DNA of 64,000 bases, taken from contig NBOG01000002.1 of assembly GCA_002104535.1 (NCBI GenBank), positions 1-64,000 on the forward strand, read 5' to 3'. A program made the translations under genes and the position numbers. This stretch comes from Cognaticolwellia sediminilitoris (GTDB lineage: Bacteria; Pseudomonadota; Gammaproteobacteria; Enterobacterales; Alteromonadaceae). Under the pieces are notes generated by a model. The model did not search any database and was not told the DNA's origin. It worked only from the letters and a program-made list of their open reading frames with translations. Below are positions 57,207-64,000 of the stretch, piece by piece (the first letter of the stretch is position 1; every line of letters begins with the position of its first letter).

Positions 57207-57488
57207 CTAGATGCGAACTTGGTCTTTACGAGTACCGATGCGAACTTGGTCTTTACGAGTACCGATGCGAACTTGGTCTTTACGAGTACCGATGCGAACT
57301 TGGTCTTTACGAGTGCCGATGCGAACTTGGTCTTTACGAGTGCCGATACGAACTTGGTCTTTACGAGTACCGATGCGAACTTGGTCTTTGCGAGTACCAG
57401 TTACTTCAGTGTTAGAGCTAAATTCATTTAAGTTGGCTACTGCGGGTGTACCTGACATTACTAAAGATAGAATTAACGAACTAAGCAT
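57207..57488 (-). CDS. Predicted secreted protein of seven TRKDQVRIG nonapeptide repeats
   Basis: From ATG 57488 (AGGAAG 4 bases upstream) the product has 93 residues: a Sec-like hydrophobic start (MLSSLILSLVMSGTPAVA, likely cleaved after AVA), a short linker (NLNEFSSNTEVT), then seven identical GTRKDQVRI units up to the stop. Each unit is cationic (R, K, R against D), so the mature protein would be strongly basic. An in-frame ATG farther upstream would put charged/polar residues before the signal and lacks a ribosome binding site. I know no described family with this repeat. Function unknown; alternatives include a surface or ice/ion-binding repeat protein or a precursor of repeated peptides. 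Confidence 0.7.
   Translation of the reverse strand: MLSSLILSLVMSGTPAVANLNEFSSNTEVTGTRKDQVRIGTRKDQVRIGTRKDQVRIGTRKDQVRIGTRKDQVRIGTRKDQVRIGTRKDQVRI
57210..57398. repeat. Seven tandem 27-bp repeats
   Basis: The unit GATGCGAACTTGGTCTTTAC followed by GAGTACC is repeated seven times without spacers. Only scattered single-base changes are seen (for example GAGTGCC in two copies, GATACG in one, TTTGCG in the last), and all are synonymous in the - strand frame. The repeat length is a multiple of three, so other frames stay open as well, which explains long meaningless frames on the + strand. Confidence 0.95.
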
Positions 57489-57530
57489 ACTACTTCCTAT
57501 TAGATTATTATTATATTCGATAATGTATAA

Positions 57531-57545
57531 GCTAGAAGTGTGCCA
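57531..57545 (-). promoter_or_regulatory. Sigma-54 (RpoN) promoter candidate for the repeat-protein gene
   Basis: On the - strand, TGGCACACTTCTAGC matches the sigma-54 consensus TGGCACG-N4-TTGC at 9 of 11 fixed positions with the exact GG-to-GC spacing. Its position puts transcription start near 57519, about 30 bases before ATG 57488 with its AGGAAG. A sigma-54 promoter needs an enhancer-binding activator, which is not encoded next to it. Confidence 0.6.
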
Positions 57546-57548
57546 AAA

Positions 57549-57579
57549 GTTCAAGGCCTTTATTTATAAGGCTTTGAAC
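57549..57579 (-). terminator. Hairpin between the sensor gene and the repeat-protein promoter
   Basis: GTTCAAaGCCTT and AAGGCcTTGAAC form a 12-position stem with one mismatch and a 7-base loop, followed on the - strand by TTTT. It can end transcription of the large sensor gene that stops at 57629. Because it sits 4 bases upstream of the sigma-54-like element it could instead be a regulator site. Confidence 0.6.
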
Positions 57580-57628
57580 TTGGTCTGTAATGGAGGTTTA
57601 TGAGGCGCCAGAAAGTCGACACCTATTA

Positions 57629-60600
57629 TTAAAGGTTATTTGAACCAAACGAGGTTGATTTATTGGTAATTTGAAATGACAGTAAATATTTTTGAAAATC
57701 GTTTTCTGGGAGTGGTTTACTGTATAAGTAACCTTGTAGTTGCTCACAGCGTAACCCGGATAGAAAACTCAGCTGTTGATTGGTTTCAACCCCTTCTGCG
57801 ACTACTTGCATACCTAAGTTATGTGCGATAGTGACTATCGTAGCTACCATGTTACGGCCTTGCTCAGAGGTTTCTATATCATCAACAAAGGCTTTATCAA
57901 TTTTAAGCGTATTCAATGGGAATTTCTTCAAATAAGCTAGCGAAGAATAACCAGTACCAAAATCATCAAGCGATAAGTGGATACCCATGGCGCGAATTTG
58001 TAACATGGTATCAATGGCTTTTTGAGGTGAATCCATCACCGTACCTTCTGTGATCTCTAGTTCAAGGTATTTAGCCGGTAAACCGCTTTCTTTTAGAATA
58101 TCTGCAATCATCGCCACTAAGTTAGGCTGAGTAAATTGTACTGCCGATAAGTTCACTGCAACGCGACCGTCAAACAGGCCAGCATCAACCCATTTTTTTG
58201 TCGCAAAACAAGACTTTCTTAACACCACTTCACCGATGTCAATAATTTGTCCTGTTTCTTCTGAAACCGGGATAAATACCACAGGACTTATGATGCCTTT
58301 ACTAGGGGTTTCAAAGCGTACCAGTGCTTCCATACCTGCAATTTTACCCGTTGATATTTCAATTTTTGGCTGATAGAACACTGAAAATAAATCTTCTTTT
58401 AATCCGTGACGAATCAAGCTCTCAATTTGTAACCTTTTAACTGCAGTTTTGTTCATTGAGTCACTAAAAAATTGATATTTATTACCACCTGAATTCTTCG
58501 CATGATACATGGCGGTATCTGCATTTTTTAAGAGTTCGTGCGAGTTAGCTCCATCTTCAGGGTAAAGTACGATACCTATACTGCTATACAGAACAATTTC
58601 TTGGCTTTTTAACTTAAGCGGCAAAGCGATAGATTTTAAGACGCTTTTGGCAATTGAGGTGATGGTATGGATGTCGTTGGTGTTTTCAATAATTAAACTA
58701 AACTCATCGCCACCTAAGCGGTAAACTGTGTCTTGATTACGGCCTAATCCTCTAATGCGTTCAGCTACTTTACATAAGAGTGCGTCGCCAACCTCATGAC
58801 CGAGTGAGTCGTTAACTTTTTTAAAGTTATCTAAATCAAATACTAGTAAAGCATGAGGTATTTTACTTTTAACTAACCTTTGCTGGTTAGCTTGAAAATA
58901 CGCGCGATTTGGTAACTCAGTTAAAGTATCAGTGTTTGCAAGTTTACGTAGCTCTGCTTCAGTTTCTTTACGCTTGGTAATATCAGAAAACACACCGACA
59001 AAGTGCGATATATTGCCACTTTCATCACGAATGATATCAATGTTTAAGTCTGTTAGATAAATAGCCCCATTAGCACGTCTATTTTCAATTTCACCGTGCC
59101 AATTGCCTTTGGTGATTAAATGCTTTTTGACGTTTTGATTAAAGCTATCTGGGTATTGCTCAAACTTAAGCAATGTGCCGCGCATTTGTTGCTTACTTCT
59201 ACCGGTAATGCGCTGGAACGCTTTATTGACATCGACAACAGTAAATTGACGATCGTAAATAACAATGGCATCTGAAATGTTTTCGATACACTTTGCGAAC
59301 AGTTTTAACCGCTCATCAGCACGTTTTATTTGACTGATATCTTTTAGTGTTCCAGTCATTCGACTTGGGTTGTCTTTTTCATCTCGTTCGACAATTTTTC
59401 CGCGATCGAGGATCCAAATCCATTTATCGTCTTTGTCTTTTACTCGGTAAGTCGCTTCAAAATGCTCACTGCTATCTTCAAAGTGCTTGTTTAAGGCTTC
59501 GCGTACGCGTGGTATGTCATGATGGTGAATATTAGTTTGATCAGCTCCAACATTACGTTTACCGTCTTGTGGAAATTCTAAAATCCCCCAAATGTTAGAA
59601 CGAAATATTTTTCCACTCTTAATATTCCAATCCCACATTTCATCACCACTACCCCAAAGTGATAATTTTAAGCGTTCTTCACTGAGTTTGATTTGTAAAT
59701 GGTAAAGGCGCTTATGACGCATTTGCTGTAAGAAATAAGCAATAATCAGAAGTGTAACAAGTCCGTAAACTAATAATGCGCTCGTAGATAACCACCAAGG
59801 CGGCATGATGGTTAAATTTAACGGCTTAATTTTGCTTTGTTGGTTGTTTTGTAAGTCATAGGCTTGTACTTCAAAAGTATAATTCCCTGAGCTTAAATTT
59901 GTATAAGTCGCTCGAAGGTTATTCTTACCTGCATCAATCCAGTTTTGATCTAAGCCGATTAGTCGGTAGCGGTATTTTACATGATTAGGAAACTTAGCAT
60001 TCGGAGAAATAAATTCTATACTGAATTGTGACTGCTCGTGAGCTAAAGTTAATGTTTTAAGCGAATTAGGATTACGCTTCAAATGAAAAGAATTAATACC
60101 ATTTTTTGAAACCGGAACCTCTTTATTGGCGACTAGTATATTTGAAATATAGGGGGTTGGTAAACTTTGAGTAATTTGAAGGATATCTTGTGGTGAAAAT
60201 GCATGAAAACCATTAAAACCGCCAAAATAAATCACTTGTTCTTTAGTGATTAAAGAGCTGTCACTAATAAATTCATTGTCGTATAGCTTTAAGGCTTCAT
60301 TAAATGAACGTACTGCTTTCGTATTTGGATTAATTGTATTAATACCTTTATTCGTTGAAATCCAGGCATTTTCTGAGTTATCTGTTTGTATTGCCGCGAT
60401 AAAGTTATTAGATAAGCCTGTAGTCTCATCTATATTAATTTCATTTAAAGAGGTTCTATTTAGTAGAGTTATACCTTGATCTCTAGATCCAAGCCAAATC
60501 CAATTCTTTGATATTGAAATGCTTGAAATAAACTTTAAGCTGTTAATTTTTGATTTTAAAGTTGTTATTTTTTTAAATATTTTATCTTTGATATCAAACT

Positions 60601-62263
60601 TAATAATTTGATTACTATCGCTTGATAACCAAATATTTTGTTCAGAATCACTGGTGAAAGCAGTAAATTGTGAGTTTAATTCACTTTGATAAATGGAAAA
60701 CTCTCGACTGTCAGTATCATAGCTCGATAATTGACCTGATTTATCAAGGTACCATATATTTTTATCCGCAAATAAAAGCTTGCTATTGTCTCTCTGAGTA
60801 GACTTTTTTTCCCATTCTTTATGTTCCGTTAATACTTTTAAATTAGTTTGGTAATAGTAAAGGCTACCCGGCTCTGAAGGGGTTTCGGGTTCTGCTTTTA
60901 ACCAAAGGTTATCACTATCTGCGAGTAGGTGGCTAAAAGGCCTTACATCAGGGAAGGATATTGTATTAACTTTACCATCTTGCTTAATATTACTAAGGTA
61001 GCCACTATCGGTAGTAAACCATGTTGTGCCGTCAGGTGTTTCTGCAAATGCATAAACAGCTTGCTCAGAGTTAGTATAACTAAAAAGTCCGTGGTTTACT
61101 CTTAGTTGAATTGGACTAAAAGTGTTAATACCCCCAGCATTAGTACCTAGCCATATACTTCCTTCTTTATTTTTATAGACTTTATAAATGACGTCACTCG
61201 CAAGTGCGTTTTTATGTTGGGAGCTTTGAAATGAATTGACTTTACCAGTTAATATATTAATGCTATTTAAACCGTTCTCGGTTCCTAACCAAATAGCAGA
61301 ATCGTTTATTTGCTCAATTGAGCGAACGGTTTTTGATAATACTTGTAAATTTACGTCAAGGGTGTCTTCCGTATAATGTTTTATAATTTTATAATTTTGT
61401 GAAATTATATATAACCCGTTACTAGTGCCCAACCAGTATTGGTTATCAATAAACTTTAGATCGTACAACGCACTTGCGTTTAGTTCTAAATTCCCTTTAT
61501 TTTGGTCACGCAACGATACCACTGAAGACATAGTACTATTAGTTAAGAAAATACCTTCATCATAGGTACCTAACCAATAATTACCTTTTTGATCTTGAAA
61601 AATAGTTTTAATTTCTTTCAGTGCGCTTTCGAAGCCACGAAAGCGAATACGAGTAAAGCTGGAATTGTCGGGGTTAAACTTTTGTAAACCTTCTTTCGTT
61701 GAAATAAACAGTGTGTTTTTTTTGTCTTGATAAATGTCCCATATTTCATTATCTTTTAATGAGTTACTGTCGTTTTCTTGGTGTTGAAAGTTATCAAAAC
61801 TATCAAATACTTCGTTATATCGACTTAATCCGTTATTAGTACCTACCCATAGATTGTTCTTATTATCGATAAATAGTTTGCGAATGAAATTATCAGAAAT
61901 TGAATCAGGGTTATTACTTTCATGCCGGTAAGCAACAAAATTTTTACCGTCATATCTGTTTAATCCATCTTGAGTCGCCACCCAAATAAAACCATTTTTA
62001 TCTTGAATAATATCGTAAACATGGCTTTGTGATAAACCTTGCGCAATAGAAAGCCGTTCAAACTTTAGGGGGGGGTGGTTGATATTATTTTCGAGCGCGA
62101 GGGTTTTGTGACTTGGAAATAGAAAAAGTAGAATAGCCAAGAAAGCAAAATTTGCTGAAAAATTAGAAAATAACTTATTTTTAAAAAAATGCAAAAGCAC
62201 AAATACAACCTTTTGGTAGTGAAGCCCATACCTTAAAAACTTGAGACAATAGAGGTATGCCAT
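57629..62263 (-). CDS. Very large sensor: beta-propeller, Y_Y_Y, PAS, GGDEF and EAL domains
   Basis: This 1544-residue membrane protein for c-di-GMP signalling has a signal/TM segment at about 33-57. Two-component-regulator propeller repeats (about 65-740) show recurring IWVGTNNGL-like units (WVATQDGLNRYDG, LWVGTNNGLSRYN, IWLGTENGLNSI). A Y_Y_Y domain follows (about 750-820, YRYRLIGLDQNWIDA), then a TM helix (about 830-855) and two PAS/PAC modules (about 870-1100). The GGDEF domain has an intact GGDEF near 1184, and the EAL domain has EAL near 1312 and DDFGTGYSS near 1433. Both catalytic motifs look complete. It would sense a periplasmic ligand. The exact start is uncertain; other in-frame starts lie closer to the TM segment. 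Confidence 0.9.
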   Translation of the reverse strand: MAYLYCLKFLRYGLHYQKVVFVLLHFFKNKLFSNFSANFAFLAILLFLFPSHKTLALENNINHPPLKFERLSIAQGLSQSHVYDIIQDKNGFIWVATQDGLNRYDGKNFVAYRHESNNPDSISDNFIRKLFIDNKNNLWVGTNNGLSRYNEVFDSFDNFQHQENDSNSLKDNEIWDIYQDKKNTLFISTKEGLQKFNPDNSSFTRIRFRGFESALKEIKTIFQDQKGNYWLGTYDEGIFLTNSTMSSVVSLRDQNKGNLELNASALYDLKFIDNQYWLGTSNGLYIISQNYKIIKHYTEDTLDVNLQVLSKTVRSIEQINDSAIWLGTENGLNSINILTGKVNSFQSSQHKNALASDVIYKVYKNKEGSIWLGTNAGGINTFSPIQLRVNHGLFSYTNSEQAVYAFAETPDGTTWFTTDSGYLSNIKQDGKVNTISFPDVRPFSHLLADSDNLWLKAEPETPSEPGSLYYYQTNLKVLTEHKEWEKKSTQRDNSKLLFADKNIWYLDKSGQLSSYDTDSREFSIYQSELNSQFTAFTSDSEQNIWLSSDSNQIIKFDIKDKIFKKITTLKSKINSLKFISSISISKNWIWLGSRDQGITLLNRTSLNEINIDETTGLSNNFIAAIQTDNSENAWISTNKGINTINPNTKAVRSFNEALKLYDNEFISDSSLITKEQVIYFGGFNGFHAFSPQDILQITQSLPTPYISNILVANKEVPVSKNGINSFHLKRNPNSLKTLTLAHEQSQFSIEFISPNAKFPNHVKYRYRLIGLDQNWIDAGKNNLRATYTNLSSGNYTFEVQAYDLQNNQQSKIKPLNLTIMPPWWLSTSALLVYGLVTLLIIAYFLQQMRHKRLYHLQIKLSEERLKLSLWGSGDEMWDWNIKSGKIFRSNIWGILEFPQDGKRNVGADQTNIHHHDIPRVREALNKHFEDSSEHFEATYRVKDKDDKWIWILDRGKIVERDEKDNPSRMTGTLKDISQIKRADERLKLFAKCIENISDAIVIYDRQFTVVDVNKAFQRITGRSKQQMRGTLLKFEQYPDSFNQNVKKHLITKGNWHGEIENRRANGAIYLTDLNIDIIRDESGNISHFVGVFSDITKRKETEAELRKLANTDTLTELPNRAYFQANQQRLVKSKIPHALLVFDLDNFKKVNDSLGHEVGDALLCKVAERIRGLGRNQDTVYRLGGDEFSLIIENTNDIHTITSIAKSVLKSIALPLKLKSQEIVLYSSIGIVLYPEDGANSHELLKNADTAMYHAKNSGGNKYQFFSDSMNKTAVKRLQIESLIRHGLKEDLFSVFYQPKIEISTGKIAGMEALVRFETPSKGIISPVVFIPVSEETGQIIDIGEVVLRKSCFATKKWVDAGLFDGRVAVNLSAVQFTQPNLVAMIADILKESGLPAKYLELEITEGTVMDSPQKAIDTMLQIRAMGIHLSLDDFGTGYSSLAYLKKFPLNTLKIDKAFVDDIETSEQGRNMVATIVTIAHNLGMQVVAEGVETNQQLSFLSGLRCEQLQGYLYSKPLPENDFQKYLLSFQITNKSTSFGSNNL

Positions 62264-62402
62264 GTTTTGTTATTATTGTTATTTTTAGGATGCCACGCAT
62301 CATTAAAAATGAAGTCGAGGGGTAAGTCAATCTTTGCCGATTGTATCGCAGCCCATATAAGTGCTATTACGACTTTTATCACTCATTACTGTATCGGCTA
62401 AA

Positions 62403-64000
62403 TCAATATTTTCTTTGACATTTTTTCAATAAAGTTTCGAATTTGTTATGTATTATTGGTTTTTGAGATATTTCTTCTATTTGGGCCTTATTTTCATAAC
62501 TTAATAAGGACAAGCGGTCTTTTGCTCCTATACCGTGAAAGTGATGTTCTAAAAACTCCGCTACATCATTTATGGTTAACCCTTCTATTATTGAAATCAG
62601 TTTATGCTTTTGATCAAAAGAAGCTTCTTTATTACAAATAGCGGCCCAATATCGTTGACTTTTAATTCTCAGACTTGAGTCTTTTTCTTGTAATTGACTT
62701 GCTAAACCAAATTGTAAATGTTGCCAATGCTCCGCAGGTAAATTTTCAATGTATTCATTTGATCTTGCAATGAACTCGTCCATCGCTTTTGTTAATGTCA
62801 CTGAGTCTGTATGCGGAGATTGAATATAAAGCGCGATACCGGGGTAACGGTTTATAGGAATAAAGCCGACACCGACTAAGTAACCATATTGTTTCTCTGT
62901 ACGCATTTCTTGGAAGAAAATGGGTGACAATAACTGATTTGTTAACATGGTTAATGCTACGGTGCGTAAATCTTTAGTGGGCATTGGATAGTAAAGTACA
63001 GCAGCATGGTCATGTTCTGGTAACTCTACTGGTATTGTGATTGTTCCTTGCCCCTGAATATCTAGACAAGGTATTTGTACTTCATTATTTGGCGATAACT
63101 TACCTTTAAATATTTGTTTAATATCATTAATGATCTTATCAGCGGAGTTTCTTGTCCAATTGCCATGGATTAACGCCTCTGCAGTAGCATTATTAAATAT
63201 TTTTGGTAGAAAGCGTTTAAATTCTTCAAACTCTATTTTTTCCAAGGCACTAATTAAGGTTTGGCTACTCGGACTTTTCGGTTGCATTGTTGAACTGAGA
63301 GTAGCGAATAACTGAGAAATAGATTTACTGTTCTTAGCATTCTGCCAATGGCTCAAAAGCTGTTGTTTAAACAATTCGAATTTTTGCTCTGTAAAGTCAC
63401 TTTCCATTAAGCTCGTCAACAGTAGGGGTAATAGCTTTTCTTGCTTGGTACTGATACCTGATATTTGTAATGTTAAACCACTTTGGTGAGAGTAAAGGTG
63501 ATAGTGAATACCAGCTAACTCGGCATCATAGTGCTCTTCAATTACTGCATCGCTATACAAATCAATAAATAACCTTGTCATAGCAATGGTGCTAGCGTTT
63601 TCGATGACAGCTGGCGAATCAATTGATAAGTAAATATAGCCCTTAGGCGTTTTAAAACTTGTATCTTGCTTAAACCAAACATTCAGCCCGTTTTTTTCAA
63701 GAATATTTTCCGGCGGAGTTAACGGTGAATTACTTTCATTATCATCCTTTACTAACTCTGGATTTGAAACTATGTATGGATTTTTCTTGGGTAAATATAA
63801 TTGCTTTAACTGTGGCGCATCTTGCCATTGTTCGATCTGATTTTTCTCTATATCTATCACCGAGTAAGGCACTTTATACCATTTGCTGGTATTGGTATGG
63901 GGTACTGGACGTGCATCTTTACTGATGGTGATAATGCGAACGTTATTCGCGGTCAAATAAGCTAATAATTTGCTGAGGGTTGATTGATTTTGCCCCTCCA
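62403..64000 (-). CDS. M16 insulinase/pitrilysin-like metallopeptidase, C-terminal part (cut by window)
   Basis: The frame is open to the window edge. Residues upstream of the TTG near 63956 (EGQNQSTLSKLLAYLTANNVRI) continue the protein, so this is the 3' part of a longer gene. It matches the second half of protease III/insulysin-type enzymes: a TSKWYKVPYSV segment, SPAVIENASTIAMTRLFIDLYSDAV, GLTLQISGISTKQEKLLPLL, the EKQYGYLVGVGFIPINRYPG block that binds substrate, and a C-terminal FLEHHFHGIGAKDRLSLLSY. The HxxEH zinc motif expected in the N-terminal half is outside the window. Probably periplasmic or cytoplasmic; the signal region is not visible. Confidence 0.88.
   Translation of the reverse strand, partial: EGQNQSTLSKLLAYLTANNVRIITISKDARPVPHTNTSKWYKVPYSVIDIEKNQIEQWQDAPQLKQLYLPKKNPYIVSNPELVKDDNESNSPLTPPENILEKNGLNVWFKQDTSFKTPKGYIYLSIDSPAVIENASTIAMTRLFIDLYSDAVIEEHYDAELAGIHYHLYSHQSGLTLQISGISTKQEKLLPLLLTSLMESDFTEQKFELFKQQLLSHWQNAKNSKSISQLFATLSSTMQPKSPSSQTLISALEKIEFEEFKRFLPKIFNNATAEALIHGNWTRNSADKIINDIKQIFKGKLSPNNEVQIPCLDIQGQGTITIPVELPEHDHAAVLYYPMPTKDLRTVALTMLTNQLLSPIFFQEMRTEKQYGYLVGVGFIPINRYPGIALYIQSPHTDSVTLTKAMDEFIARSNEYIENLPAEHWQHLQFGLASQLQEKDSSLRIKSQRYWAAICNKEASFDQKHKLISIIEGLTINDVAEFLEHHFHGIGAKDRLSLLSYENKAQIEEISQKPIIHNKFETLLKKCQRKY

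Noticed and set aside
57210-57398. CRISPR array
   Set aside because: The 27-bp units are directly adjacent with no spacers, and no cas genes are present.
57211-57603. 130-codon + strand frame with MRTWSLRVP repeats
   Set aside because: It arises because the 27-bp unit is divisible by three. The base changes between units are non-synonymous here but silent in the - strand frame, which has a signal peptide and ribosome binding site.

Overview
The window is AT-rich gammaproteobacterial chromosome. It carries fadI/fadJ, a MoxR-Bat aerotolerance operon, an ECF sigma factor with a DUF3379-type anti-sigma factor, many c-di-GMP-type domains and abundant short palindromic repeats. This fits a marine Alteromonadales bacterium, most likely Colwelliaceae (Colwellia/Thalassotalea-like). 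That placement is inferred from gene content and protein style only. I see no tRNA, rRNA, phage or complete transposase gene.

Region 1 (0.4-30.4 kb) is a surface-polysaccharide locus, almost all on the + strand. It starts with a multi-SLBB Wza-like export protein, a Wzz chain-length regulator and a WecA-type initiating transferase. Next come Gmm (GDP-mannose hydrolase) and a complete CDP-3,6-dideoxyhexose pathway: E3 reductase, RfbF, RfbG, RfbH and a final SDR reductase. The strongly AT-rich core holds a Wzy-like polymerase, a Wzx flippase, two paralogous hexapeptide O-acetyltransferases and six glycosyltransferases, one of them frameshifted in a poly-A run. Precursor genes follow: ugd, a UDP-glucuronate epimerase, manC and manB. 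Then come a chimeric galU/epimerase relic, a reversed wzi and the functional galU. The machinery looks like a Wzx/Wzy O-antigen or capsule with GlcNAc/GalNAc-1-P initiation, a hexuronic acid, mannose and a 3,6-dideoxyhexose, probably O-acetylated.

Region 2 (30.4-45.7 kb) holds pgi, cysD, cysN, an SLC13-type permease, cysC, a DHH phosphoesterase, galE, an EAL-HDOD protein, putP, a GxxExxY gene and an ECF sigma/anti-sigma pair. Its spacers are packed with at least three families of small palindromic repeats that are nearly absent from the polysaccharide core. The cysDN-permease-cysC-DHH block could take up sulfate, make PAPS and perhaps dispose of PAP.

Region 3 (45.7-52.8 kb, - strand) is the MoxR-DUF58-DUF4381-BatA-BatB/C-BatD operon. 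Region 4 (53-56.6 kb) is fadI-fadJ behind a clear promoter and a perfect FadR/GntR-like palindrome.

Region 5 (56.7-64 kb) has a very large propeller/PAS/GGDEF/EAL sensor and the 3' part of an M16 insulinase-like peptidase cut by the window edge. Between the sensor and fadJ is an unusual small locus. A strong sigma-54-type promoter sequence precedes a gene for a predicted secreted protein made of seven near-identical nonapeptides, followed by a well-initiated 34-residue peptide gene. This is my best candidate for something undescribed.
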